NCBI GenBank assembly: GCA_051656905.1 | Contig: JBOFJQ010000028.1 | Coordinates: 1-64,000 of the forward strand | Source: JAGNZR01 sp051656905 | GTDB taxonomy: Bacteria; Fusobacteriota; Fusobacteriia; Fusobacteriales; Fusobacteriaceae | Direction of reading: 5' to 3' | Length of the DNA stretch: 64,000 nt | Shown: piece by piece, positions 26,071-35,177 of the stretch | How the letters are laid out: every line of letters begins with the position of its first letter | Position numbering within the stretch: the stretch's first letter is position 1 | The notes under the pieces: generated by a model | The model's input: the letters and a program-made list of their open reading frames with translations, nothing else | Database searches by the model: none | Told to the model about the DNA's origin: nothing | Translations under genes and position numbers: made by a program

Positions 26071-27336
26071 ATGGGAATGACAATGACACAAAAAATATTA
26101 GCAGCACATACACAAGAAAATGAGGTCGTAGCAGAGCAACTTATAGTTGCTAATTTAGATATGATTTTAGGGAATGATATTACATCGCCCGTTGCAATAA
26201 ATGAATTTAAAAAATCTGGTTTCACTAAAATTTTTGATAAAAATAAGATATCCATGGTCATGGACCATTTTACTCCAAACAAAGATATAAAGGCAGCTCA
26301 GCAATGTAAACAATGTCGAACTTTTGCACAAGATATGGAGATTGAACATTTTTATGATGTTGGTAACATGGGAATTGAGCATGTTCTTCTTCCTGAACAA
26401 GGGATTGTAGCTCCTGGTGAAGTAATTATCGGAGCTGACTCCCATACTTGCACTTACGGGGCAATAAACTCTTTTTCAACAGGTATTGGGAGCACTGATA
26501 TGGCTTCAGGTATGGCTTCAGGGCAATGTTGGTTTAAAGTCCCTTCAGCAATAAAATTTAACATTATTGGATCATTTTCTAATAAAAATGTAAATGGAAA
26601 AGATGTTATCCTTCATATAATAGGCTTAATTGGTGTTGATGGAGCCCTTTATAAATCTATGGAATTTATGGGTGAAGGATTAAAAAACTTAACAATGGAT
26701 GATAGATTTACAATTGCTAACATGGCAATAGAGGCGGGAGCTAAAAATGGCATCTTTGAATTCGATCAAATAACTAAAGAGTATGTTGAGGAAAGAGTAA
26801 AACGGCAATACAAAACTTATTCTCCTGATAGTGATGCTGTGTATGAAAAAGAGTATACTATTGACTTATCAAAAATAGAGCCAACAGTTGCTTTTCCTCA
26901 TCTTCCTGAAAATGCCAAGACAATTAAAGAGATTAGAGAAATGGAACCAATTAAAATTGATCAAGTTGTAATAGGTTCTTGCACTAATGGTAGAATAAGT
27001 GATTTGGAAATTGCTGCTTCCATATTTAAAGGAAAAAAAATTGCTAAAAATGTTAGAGCAATAGTTATCCCTGGCTCTCAGTCAATATATATTGAGGCTT
27101 TAAAAAAAGGGTATATTGAAATTTTTATAGAAGCTGGCTGTATTGTTTCAACACCAACATGTGGTCCATGCCTTGGAGGTCATATGGGAATACTTGCAGA
27201 AGGGGAAAGATGTGTCGCAACTACTAATAGAAATTTTGTTGGGCGAATGGGGCATATTGAATCAGAAGTTTATTTATCTAGTCCAGCAATAGCAGCTTCA
27301 AGTGCTATTCAAGGGATATTAGATTTAATTGATTAA
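26071..27336 (+). CDS. leuC: 3-isopropylmalate dehydratase large subunit
   Basis: A 421-residue aconitase-family protein. The [4Fe-4S] ligands lie in GSCTNGR (near residue 306) and CGPCLGGH (near 367); earlier landmarks are DHFTPNKDIKAA and GADSHTCTYGA. It converts 2-isopropylmalate to 3-isopropylmalate together with LeuD. The length is that of the archaeal/anaerobic two-subunit form (about 420), not the 466-residue E. coli form. The ATG at 26071 follows AGGAGG; the spacing to leuA is 19 bases. Confidence 0.95.
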   Translation: MGMTMTQKILAAHTQENEVVAEQLIVANLDMILGNDITSPVAINEFKKSGFTKIFDKNKISMVMDHFTPNKDIKAAQQCKQCRTFAQDMEIEHFYDVGNMGIEHVLLPEQGIVAPGEVIIGADSHTCTYGAINSFSTGIGSTDMASGMASGQCWFKVPSAIKFNIIGSFSNKNVNGKDVILHIIGLIGVDGALYKSMEFMGEGLKNLTMDDRFTIANMAIEAGAKNGIFEFDQITKEYVEERVKRQYKTYSPDSDAVYEKEYTIDLSKIEPTVAFPHLPENAKTIKEIREMEPIKIDQVVIGSCTNGRISDLEIAASIFKGKKIAKNVRAIVIPGSQSIYIEALKKGYIEIFIEAGCIVSTPTCGPCLGGHMGILAEGERCVATTNRNFVGRMGHIESEVYLSSPAIAASSAIQGILDLID

Positions 27337-27360
27337 TTACTTTTTATAATGGAGGGAAAA

Positions 27361-27843
27361 ATGAAAATATATAAATATAAAGATAATATTGACACAGATG
27401 TAATTATTCCAGCAAGATATTTAAATACATCAAACCATAAGGAACTAGCAAAATTTTGTATGATTGATATTGATGAAAATTTTTCAAAAACAGTTAAAAA
27501 GGGAGATATCATTATAGGAGGAGAAAATTTTGGATGTGGTTCTTCAAGAGAGCATGCTCCTATAGCTATAAAAGAATCTGGAATTCAATGTATTATAGCA
27601 AAATCCTTCGCAAGAATTTTTTATAGGAACTCTATAAATATCGGCTTACCAATTATTGAGAATTCACAGGCAGTAGATGATATAGAAATCTCTGATAACA
27701 TTGAAATAAACTTTGAACAGGGAGTTATAAAAAACATAACTAAAAATAGGGAGTACAAGATAAATAAATTCCCCGAATTTATACAAAATATCATAAATAA
27801 AAATGGTTTATTAAATTCATTAAAAGGTGATGACCATGAATAA
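27361..27843 (+). CDS. leuD: 3-isopropylmalate dehydratase small subunit
   Basis: A 160-residue partner of LeuC with the swivel-domain signature GGENFGCGSSREHAP near residue 50 and AKSFARIFYRNSINIGLP near 80. It closes the active site over the LeuC cluster. The ATG at 27361 is chosen because GGAGG lies five bases ahead; the frame is also open from an ATG at 27349, which overlaps the SD. Its 3' end overlaps the start of leuB by eight bases. Confidence 0.93.
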   Translation: MKIYKYKDNIDTDVIIPARYLNTSNHKELAKFCMIDIDENFSKTVKKGDIIIGGENFGCGSSREHAPIAIKESGIQCIIAKSFARIFYRNSINIGLPIIENSQAVDDIEISDNIEINFEQGVIKNITKNREYKINKFPEFIQNIINKNGLLNSLKGDDHE

Positions 27844-28909
27844 AAAAATAGCAGTAATCAAAGGTGATGGAATAGGTCCCGAAATTGTTTCAGAAGCTAT
27901 TAAAATTCTTGATGTAATAGCAGAAAAATACAATCACTCTTTCTCATACGAGTTTGTTAATGCAGGTGGGTGCTCAATAGACTTAGATGGTTCTCCTCTT
28001 CCTGATTCTACATTGAAAGCTTGCTTAGAATCTGATAGTGTTTTACTAGGTGCAGTAGGAGGTCCTAAATGGGATAACAACCCCTCTCATTTAAGACCTG
28101 AAAAAGGGTTATTAGAATTAAGAAAAGCCATGAATCTTTTCTCTAACATCAGGCCTATAAAAATTTTTAAATCTTTAAATGATATGTCACCTTTAAAACA
28201 AGAAATAGTAGATAAAGGTATTGATTTAATTGTTGTAAGAGAGCTAACTGGAGGAGTTTATTTTGGAAAACACTCTACTTACTTCGATGACTTTAACAGA
28301 GAAAAAGCTGAAGATATTATGAGTTATTCTAGGGAAGAGATAGAAAGAGTTACTAAGTTTGCTTTTCAAATGGCTAGAAAAAGAAATTTTAAACTTTGCT
28401 CAATTGATAAAGCAAATGTACTTGATACATCTAAATTATGGAGAAAAATCGTAGAAGAAACAAGTTTTTTATATCCTGATGTTGAATACAGTAATATGTT
28501 AGTAGACAATGCTGCTATGCAACTTATTAAAAATCCATCTCAATTTGATATAATTCTTACAGAAAATATGTTTGGAGATATATTATCAGATGAAGCAAGT
28601 ATGATAACAGGTTCTATTGGACTTATGCCTTCCTCTAGTTTAGGTGATACACCTCGTGGACTATATGAACCAATTCATGGTTCAGCTCCGGATATTGCAG
28701 GACAGAACTTGGCTAACCCAATAGGAACTATTCTATCTGTGGCAATGATGTTAAAATATTCTTTTAATCTGACTAAAGAGTCTGAAGCTATAGAGCAAGC
28801 TGTTAACTCTGCAATTGATAATGGTTTTCGAACTTCTGACATTTGGAAAAATGGTTTAACAAAGGTAACTTGTTCAGAGATGGGAGATATAATAGCAAAA
28901 TTAATTTAA
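27836..28909 (+). CDS. leuB: 3-isopropylmalate dehydrogenase
   Basis: A 357-residue NAD-dependent enzyme oxidising and decarboxylating 3-isopropylmalate to 2-oxoisocaproate. Visible motifs are GDGIGPEI at the N-terminus, the substrate loop LLELRKAMNLFSNIRPI, the RELTGGVYFG loop, the Mg-binding NMFGDILSDEASMITGSIGLMPS, and HGSAPDIAGQ near the NAD site. The start at 27836 is the third in-frame start (GTG, ATG, ATG); AAGGTGA lies six bases ahead. It completes leuACDB and is followed by a long hairpin terminator. Confidence 0.95.
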   Translation: MNKKIAVIKGDGIGPEIVSEAIKILDVIAEKYNHSFSYEFVNAGGCSIDLDGSPLPDSTLKACLESDSVLLGAVGGPKWDNNPSHLRPEKGLLELRKAMNLFSNIRPIKIFKSLNDMSPLKQEIVDKGIDLIVVRELTGGVYFGKHSTYFDDFNREKAEDIMSYSREEIERVTKFAFQMARKRNFKLCSIDKANVLDTSKLWRKIVEETSFLYPDVEYSNMLVDNAAMQLIKNPSQFDIILTENMFGDILSDEASMITGSIGLMPSSSLGDTPRGLYEPIHGSAPDIAGQNLANPIGTILSVAMMLKYSFNLTKESEAIEQAVNSAIDNGFRTSDIWKNGLTKVTCSEMGDIIAKLI

Positions 28910-28920
28910 TATAAAAATTA

Positions 28921-28990
28921 AAAAAAATCAACGAAAAAAAACTGACTTGTATATATAAAATGAGTCAGTTTTTTTTCGTTGATTTTTTTT
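28921..28990. terminator. leu operon terminator with 27-bp perfect arms
   Basis: Bases 28921-28947 and 28963-28989 are perfect reverse complements with a 15-base loop (core ATCAACG and ACTGACT with A-tracts). The stem ends in a T-run. It is a strong terminator for leuB and can act on both strands. The rest of the gap to 29222 holds the autotransporter promoter and no other gene that I can support. Confidence 0.8.
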
Positions 28991-29039
28991 TAAACCTAAT
29001 GTTTTCTGACTTTTATTGAAGATAGATGCCAGTTTTTTG

Positions 29040-29068
29040 TTGACACAGGAAACAATAAGTGGTATTCT
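29040..29068 (+). promoter_or_regulatory. Promoter of the large autotransporter gene
   Basis: TTGACA (29040-29045), 17 bases, then TATTCT (29063-29068). The spacer contains GGAAACAATAA, nearly identical in position and sequence to the spacer of the MarR-type promoter at 41219-41247. The 5' leader of about 145 bases to the ATG shows no further structure. Confidence 0.7.
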
Positions 29069-29222
29069 TAGGGAACCGGTAAAAGAAAAAAAGGGTTCTA
29101 TAGAGTTCAAAAAAAATTTAATATTTTGCATATTATATATCAATACTAACGTGTATATCAACATCAACTTGTATATTAATATTTTTATAGATTATTTTAT
29201 TTTAATAAAAACGGGGGACAAA

Positions 29223-32200
29223 ATGGGAGAAAATAAAAAGAAAGCTTTATTACTTTTTTTACTATTATCAGCAACATCTTCTTATTCAGAAGATTTTAAT
29301 ATTACAAATAACTATTTAAATAAAGACACAATACAAATTGCAAATGATTCTAAAAAAGAATCTAATATCAATATAGCAACTAACGATGTTACTTTTTATA
29401 ATAGTGGAACAGCACATGTTTCTCATACAGAAGATCAAATAAGAGTAACTACGATGAAAGAGAAAAAAGGAAATGGAATAAATATAGATAAAGACTTAAT
29501 AAATACAACTATTTATAATAATGGAGAGATAAAAGGTGAGGCTAATATAGCTGGAGCTGCATCTCCTGAGGGTTCTTCTTCTATTACATTATATGGAACA
29601 GGAAATGGAATTAGCTCATACAGTAATCTCAAAGGAGGAGAGAAAAAGAGTGATAGCACTCTAGAAAAAATACATAACTCTGGGCAAATTGTAGCACTTA
29701 CAACTGCAACTTCTCCTAGTACAGCTATGACTTCTTCAATAATTACCTTAGGAGTCGGAAATGCTATTAGCTCATTCAGCTTAAGTTCAAATAGTAACTC
29801 TAGTATCAGTAGCAGTAATATAAACTTAGTAACTAATACTGGGGATATACGAGGTGAAGCTACTTTACTTGCAGTAGGAGCTAAATCTTTGTCAGATGCT
29901 GCTTCTGGAACTGGAAATGCTATTAGTTCATATAGTACTAGTAGAAGTGTTACTAATCCTGATGCTATAAATGATACTAGCAGTAAAATTGGAAATATAT
30001 CCAATAGTGGTTCTATTAAAGGTGAATTAATTTTAGCTGGTGGTGATAACGCAAGTGCTAATTCTCAAGGAAGTGGAAATGCTATTAGTTCATATAGTGC
30101 TATATTTTGTCTAGGTAATAAAACTAGTACTAGTAGCAGTGATATTGGAGAATTAATAAATAGCGGTTATATGCAAGGAAAGGTAGCTTCAAAAGTTGCA
30201 ATTCCTGTTATATATCAAACTGGAAATGGAGTTAGTTCTTATAGCGCTACAAATAAAAATAGTAGTGGGGGTAGTAACAGTATAATAGGTAAAGTTATAA
30301 ACAAAGGTTATATAAAGGGTGACGCCATTTTAACAGGAAAAAGTACTGCTAATAATTTAGAAGGGAAAGTTCCTACTGCATACGGAATTGGAAATGGAAT
30401 TAGTTCTTATAGTACTGGCTCCACAACTGAAAAAAATAATGTTAGTACATTAACTATGGCAGAAGTTACAAATAGTGGAAAAATATCTGGTGAAACTACT
30501 CTAAATGGAATAGATTTACCAGATATAGGCGGGGCTGGAAACGGAATCAACGCTTATAATACTGGTAAAAATACTATTACTAATATAGATAAAATAGTAA
30601 ACGAAGGTACTCTTTCAGGATACTTAGTTATAAATAATAAAAACTCAACTAACCCAAATAACTATGATAAAATGTTTTTCTCTGGAAACGGGGTTTCTAT
30701 AAATAAAAATATTTCTTCTTCAGTGGATAATAGAGGACTAATAAAAGGGTCTGAAAGTGCCATTGCAGCTGGTAGTATTCCAGGAACAATTAATAATTAT
30801 GGAGTTCTAGCAGGAAAAAATATTTACTCAAATGGTTCTTTAATATTATCAGGAGATGACAATAACACTAAAATAGATTTAGTAAAATTAACTCCAACTA
30901 AAGAAAATAACTATGGGGTATATATAACTTTAAAAAGTGAAGTAGTGGAGGGTCAAAAAACAGGAAATATTAAATTAGACAATAGTAAGGATGTAATAAT
31001 TAAAAATATTACAAATGGTACCCTAAATGATTATTCAGAGAAAAAAATAATCAATACTGATATAGTAGGAGATTCTACTGTAGGTTTTGATAGTTACAAA
31101 GATATTCCTTCTGACATCACATATGAAAATCATATCATAAATGGGGCTGGAATAAAAAAAGGTGTTCTTAACATTAATGATGGAGTTACATCCTCATTAT
31201 CTAATACAATAGTTAATGCCTATAAAACAGCTGTTACTCTTGGAAATAATAGTAAATTATCAGCTTCTAACACTATTTTTAATGGTGGGGGCTTAAAAAA
31301 TTTAGACCCTGTTATTCTTGGAGACAATAATGTTAACACTGTTGAAGTATTAGAAGATTCAATTATAAATGGTGATATTAATTTAAGAGGAGAGAATGAC
31401 TTCCTTTCACTTTCAACAGGAACTCACCTTAATGGTAATATAGCAGGAGGTGCTGGAGAGGATACCCTTACTTTAAAAAATTCTGGAACAAAAGATAACA
31501 TAAACATCTTTGGGAATATCGCAAGTTTTGAAAAGATAACTATTGAAGATGGTAAAGTAACTCTTTTCGAAACTTCTAAAATAACTGGAGCAAAAGAATT
31601 AAATATAAAATCTGGCGGGCAACTTAATGTTAGAATAGATAGAAGTGTAAAAGATGCTAATGGTGCATACACTGGAAACGCTTTATATGAAAATACTCTT
31701 AAAATAAAAGGAGATTCTTCTAAATATAAAAATCTAAATAGCGAGACTCCTGAAGTAGAAAATGGAAATTATAATAATATTTCAGTATTTAACATTATTA
31801 CAGATGGTCTAGCTCTAAATTCTAAAATTAACTTTGGAAAAACTGAATTTATAGGAGTTGATAGTGATGGAAAAACTGATACTGGTGATGATTTATGGAT
31901 AAAAACAGATACTATTGTTGATAGTGTTGATAACATAGCTAAAGATACTGACGGTAATACAATAATTAGCTTAAAAAGTGAAAAAGATATTTTTTCTATA
32001 AGAGCTAAAGTTATGACAGATTCTTCTACTAATACTGATAGAAATCCTTCTGTTGATTCTTCTACTGAGCCTGACCGTTCTATTGGTACTAATGATGGTT
32101 CCACTAATACCGATATTAAGAACCCTTCTGTTGATTCTTCTACTGGATCTAATAATCCTATTAATAATACTACTGATGATTCCACTAATACTGATATTAA

Positions 32201-33755
32201 GAACCCTTCTGTTGATTCTTCTACTGGATCTAATAATCCTATTAATAATACTACTGATGGTTCCACTAATACTGATATTAAGAATCCTTCTATAGACTCT
32301 TCTACTGGATCTAATAATCCTATTAATAATACTAATGATGGTTCTACTAATACCGATATTAAGAATCCTTCTGTAGACTCTTCTACTGGATCTAATAATC
32401 CTATTAATAATACTACCGACGGTTCTACTAATACTGATAAGAACCCTTCTGTTGATTCTTCTACTGGATCTAATAATCCTATTAGTACTACTATTGATGG
32501 CTCTACTAATACTAATATTAAAAAGCCTTCTACAGATTCTTCTACTAACACAGATGCCGCAAAAACTGAAAAAGAGCCTACTGACAATTCTAATCTTAAA
32601 ACTAATAATGGTATTCTATATACTAAATTAAATGATATTTATAAAGGAATTTATACAAGTGGAGACAAGAATTTTTCTACTTTAAGAAATCATTTATACT
32701 TATCAGGATTAGATAAAAATAATTCTTCAACTGAGACAGTTCAATTTGAAACTCTTTTAGGTTATTTAGGAGATATTTACGCTTACAACCCTTACTCTTT
32801 CTCAAGTGAAACTTCAATGAAATCTTTAAGACTTTTCAGAAATACAGTTATAGATAATCACTTTAAGGCTGAAGAAAAAACTTGGTTATTTTTAGGGGGT
32901 CTTACTCATAATGATGGAAGTAGAGAACAGACTTACTACGGAAAAAATTATTATAATTTCGATTCAGAATCTTATAATAAGAGTGCTGATACAAAAATAA
33001 CAGGAGCTTATGCTCAAGCTGAGTATGGACTTACTAAAACTTTATCTTCTGGTATAATATTTGGAGGTAATTCATCTGATACAAAAATATCACCTTCAAA
33101 AGTTGAAGGAACTTCTATGTATTTAGGTGGGTATATCAAAAAAGATATTGAAAACTTTAGAATAACTTCAGGAATAGGAATACAGTATTCAGAATATGAA
33201 TCTGATAGATATTCAATAAATAAAAAATATGATTCAAATTATTCTGACAAATCTTTCGATATCTATTTAAATGGTAGATATTCACATAAGATAAAAGAAA
33301 ATTTATACTTTGAACCTTACGCTCAATTAGCATATATGTATGTTGATCAAGAAAGTACAAAAGAAAATGATGGACCTCTGTCTCTAAATATTAAATCAAA
33401 AGAATTTAATGAATTTGAAGGAACAGTAGGAGCAGACATTAAAAGAGAATTTATAACAACAAGTTCGAAACATAGCATTAGAGGCGGTTTAGCTTATACA
33501 AGAATTTTAGACGGGTATGAAGAAGACAACTTAAAAGCTAATTTCGGAGGGGATGATTTTAATTTACTAGTTCCTCACAAAACACCAAATGAAGTAAAAT
33601 TAAGAGCAAGATATGAAGTTGAAAATGTTAACGGAGTACTTGTAGGAATAAGCACTGACTATTCGCTACCTATAGACTCAAAAGACAATGGAAACAAAAA
33701 TAAAAATGATGGTGAATGGACAACTGGATTAACAATCGGATATAAATTTAATTAA
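29223..33755 (+). CDS. Large repetitive type Va autotransporter
   Basis: A 1510-residue surface protein. A signal peptide spans residues 1 to about 22 (ending SYSE). A passenger with about eight repeats of some 50 residues (about 126-495), each containing GNxISSYS or a variant, is followed by beta-helix-like Gly/Asn/Thr-rich segments. A spacer of seven 27-residue repeats (about 933-1111, unit built from GSTNTDIKNPSVDSSTG) follows. The C-terminal beta-barrel covers about 1175-1510 and ends in TIGYKFN. It should be displayed on or released from the outer membrane; an adhesin role is plausible but not shown. The ATG at 29223 follows GGGGGAC; the open frame extends upstream to 29016, but that part overlaps the promoter and lacks an SD. 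Confidence 0.87.
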   Translation: MGENKKKALLLFLLLSATSSYSEDFNITNNYLNKDTIQIANDSKKESNINIATNDVTFYNSGTAHVSHTEDQIRVTTMKEKKGNGINIDKDLINTTIYNNGEIKGEANIAGAASPEGSSSITLYGTGNGISSYSNLKGGEKKSDSTLEKIHNSGQIVALTTATSPSTAMTSSIITLGVGNAISSFSLSSNSNSSISSSNINLVTNTGDIRGEATLLAVGAKSLSDAASGTGNAISSYSTSRSVTNPDAINDTSSKIGNISNSGSIKGELILAGGDNASANSQGSGNAISSYSAIFCLGNKTSTSSSDIGELINSGYMQGKVASKVAIPVIYQTGNGVSSYSATNKNSSGGSNSIIGKVINKGYIKGDAILTGKSTANNLEGKVPTAYGIGNGISSYSTGSTTEKNNVSTLTMAEVTNSGKISGETTLNGIDLPDIGGAGNGINAYNTGKNTITNIDKIVNEGTLSGYLVINNKNSTNPNNYDKMFFSGNGVSINKNISSSVDNRGLIKGSESAIAAGSIPGTINNYGVLAGKNIYSNGSLILSGDDNNTKIDLVKLTPTKENNYGVYITLKSEVVEGQKTGNIKLDNSKDVIIKNITNGTLNDYSEKKIINTDIVGDSTVGFDSYKDIPSDITYENHIINGAGIKKGVLNINDGVTSSLSNTIVNAYKTAVTLGNNSKLSASNTIFNGGGLKNLDPVILGDNNVNTVEVLEDSIINGDINLRGENDFLSLSTGTHLNGNIAGGAGEDTLTLKNSGTKDNINIFGNIASFEKITIEDGKVTLFETSKITGAKELNIKSGGQLNVRIDRSVKDANGAYTGNALYENTLKIKGDSSKYKNLNSETPEVENGNYNNISVFNIITDGLALNSKINFGKTEFIGVDSDGKTDTGDDLWIKTDTIVDSVDNIAKDTDGNTIISLKSEKDIFSIRAKVMTDSSTNTDRNPSVDSSTEPDRSIGTNDGSTNTDIKNPSVDSSTGSNNPINNTTDDSTNTDIKNPSVDSSTGSNNPINNTTDGSTNTDIKNPSIDSSTGSNNPINNTNDGSTNTDIKNPSVDSSTGSNNPINNTTDGSTNTDKNPSVDSSTGSNNPISTTIDGSTNTNIKKPSTDSSTNTDAAKTEKEPTDNSNLKTNNGILYTKLNDIYKGIYTSGDKNFSTLRNHLYLSGLDKNNSSTETVQFETLLGYLGDIYAYNPYSFSSETSMKSLRLFRNTVIDNHFKAEEKTWLFLGGLTHNDGSREQTYYGKNYYNFDSESYNKSADTKITGAYAQAEYGLTKTLSSGIIFGGNSSDTKISPSKVEGTSMYLGGYIKKDIENFRITSGIGIQYSEYESDRYSINKKYDSNYSDKSFDIYLNGRYSHKIKENLYFEPYAQLAYMYVDQESTKENDGPLSLNIKSKEFNEFEGTVGADIKREFITTSSKHSIRGGLAYTRILDGYEEDNLKANFGGDDFNLLVPHKTPNEVKLRARYEVENVNGVLVGISTDYSLPIDSKDNGNKNKNDGEWTTGLTIGYKFN
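29600..30700 (+). repeat. Eight ~50-residue passenger repeats
   Basis: Copies of the GNxISSYS-type motif are encoded at about 29601, 29759, 29913, 30075, 30223, 30391, 30538 and 30687, at intervals of 147 to 168 bases. Between them, variants of NSGxIxGE recur. The last two copies are degenerate. The spacing fits beta-helix coils. Confidence 0.8.
32019..32555 (+). repeat. 81-bp tandem repeats (Ser/Thr-rich spacer)
   Basis: Seven in-frame units, full length 81 bases (27 codons), begin at 32019, 32097, 32178, 32259, 32340, 32421 and 32499; the first and sixth are one codon short and the last is partial. The middle units are nearly identical at DNA level, so copy number is likely to vary by slippage or recombination without shifting frame. 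Confidence 0.9.
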
Positions 33756-33762
33756 AAAAAAG

Positions 33763-33798
33763 CTTAAGGGTCTATATTTTAGACCCTTAAGTTATTTT
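33763..33798. terminator. Terminator between autotransporter and FadL-like gene
   Basis: CTTAAGGGTCT (33763-33773) pairs perfectly with AGACCCTTAAG (33781-33791), followed by a T-rich stretch; A-tracts precede it, so it may serve both convergent genes. Confidence 0.8.
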
Positions 33799-33936
33799 TA
33801 TAGTTCATGAAAAACTCTTTAAACATATAAAAAAGATAAATTTTTACTAAATAAAATATCATAAAAAGTTAATTTATAAAAAACTTCACACTCTCAAATT
33901 ATGAAACTCTCTATATATAAACTATAATTTTCTTAT

Positions 33937-35118
33937 TTATAAATCTAATTTCTTAGTTACCCCTAATCCTATTGTTGTTTCTCTTCTATATGATTCAGTT
34001 GACATTATTTTATTACTAGTTGTCTCTTTATCATAAATATTAAAGTTTAAAGCACAAGAATATTCTGTTGACTCATTTTGCTTATATTTCATTGCTATTC
34101 CATAAACTTGAGCATCTAATTCTTGAACTGTTACAACTCCTTTTCCATTTCCACCTTTATCTACATAGGTATATCCTATTTCTACTTTTATCTTTTCGTT
34201 TATTTTTCTTGAATATCCAATCATATATTCATATGTATTTTTGTAGTTTTCATTTTCATCATATCCGCCACCGTATACATAATTTGCATCTTCAAATATT
34301 ATGTTATATCCTGTATAAAATTTATTTTTATCATTAAATGCATAACCTAAACCTGTTGATAATATTGCTGGATAATCTCCTCTTTTAGGAATTTTTTCCT
34401 CAACAATTCCAGGAACTTTAACTCTAGTTCCTGAAGATTCTGTTTTTTGTTCAATCTTAGTTCTAAATAAATATTTAGCACTTAAATCTAATTTTTCAGT
34501 TGCTCTATAATAAATTCCTACTTCTGGAGCTATTCCATCCCCTGTTATTTCAGTCTTAGAGTCAACACCTCTAAGATCTCTATCACCAAACTTCCCCTCT
34601 ACATCAATCTTTTGATAAACATAAGTATATCTACCGCCCAAAGATATAGATAGTTTTTCATTAACTTTTTGTGCTACACCAAATACTACACCAGGAGCTA
34701 GATAATCCATATCAAGACTAGTAAATCTATTAGACTTTACTGATGGATCTAGTAATCCACCCTGCCCCATAGATCCTGCCCCTATATAGTATGCTCTCTC
34801 TCCCTGTTTATAGATATACTGAATATTAGGAATTAAAATAAGGTTGTCAATCTTTATTCTTGTTGATTCTCTTGTTAACGTATTTTCTTTTTCTACTCCA
34901 TAAGAGGGAATTGAAAATCCATTTCCTCCTGCTATATACGCTCCGTCTTCTAAAAATCCCAACGCTGCCGGATTATAAAAAACTGAATCTGCTGAAATTT
35001 CAGCTTGCTGCACTGGGTTCCCAAGCCCTGTTATTGTAGGAGTTGTTAAAGCATTTATCCCTCCCAGAGCAAAAGAATTTATACTCCATATTAGACTAAT
35101 TAATATTATTTTTTTCAC
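33937..35118 (-). CDS. OmpP1/FadL-family outer-membrane transporter
   Basis: A 393-residue outer-membrane protein. The signal peptide ends near residue 17 (NSFA), and the mature start LGGINALTTPTITGLGNPVQQAEISADSVFYNPAALGFLEDG is the FadL pattern with its NPA box at about residue 50. Alternating beta strands follow (GLGYAFNDKNKFYTGYNI, YEYMIGYSRKINEKIKVEIGYTYV), ending TKKLDL. This family moves hydrophobic compounds such as fatty acids or aromatics through a lateral opening. The start is GTG (35116-35118) with GGGGGGAG upstream. It follows the anSME gene by 59 bases and may share its transcript with the sulfatase genes. Confidence 0.83.
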   Translation of the reverse strand: MKKIILISLIWSINSFALGGINALTTPTITGLGNPVQQAEISADSVFYNPAALGFLEDGAYIAGGNGFSIPSYGVEKENTLTRESTRIKIDNLILIPNIQYIYKQGERAYYIGAGSMGQGGLLDPSVKSNRFTSLDMDYLAPGVVFGVAQKVNEKLSISLGGRYTYVYQKIDVEGKFGDRDLRGVDSKTEITGDGIAPEVGIYYRATEKLDLSAKYLFRTKIEQKTESSGTRVKVPGIVEEKIPKRGDYPAILSTGLGYAFNDKNKFYTGYNIIFEDANYVYGGGYDENENYKNTYEYMIGYSRKINEKIKVEIGYTYVDKGGNGKGVVTVQELDAQVYGIAMKYKQNESTEYSCALNFNIYDKETTSNKIMSTESYRRETTIGLGVTKKLDL

Positions 35119-35177
35119 TTTTTTTCTCCCCCCAAGATATTTTTTATAGTTTTGTTCTAGATACTATACATTTATAA

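Noticed and set aside
28948..29015. Possible insertion-sequence remnant near the long hairpin
   Set aside because: No transposase fragment, target duplication or second terminal repeat was found.
29016..29222. N-terminal extension of the autotransporter frame
   Set aside because: It begins at a TTG without SD, spans the promoter, and lacks a signal peptide; the ATG at 29223 has a GGGGGAC site and a clean signal peptide.
29513..30004. Antisense open frame across the passenger repeats
   Set aside because: It is repeat-driven, has no ribosome site and mirrors the sense repeats.
32019..32555. Regular repeats resembling a CRISPR array
   Set aside because: The units are contiguous, in frame and without spacers; they encode a protein spacer.
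31769..32587. Long antisense open frame across the 27-residue repeats
   Set aside because: It is a by-product of the in-frame 81-bp repeats; it has no SD, a biased repetitive composition and lies entirely inside a well-supported gene.
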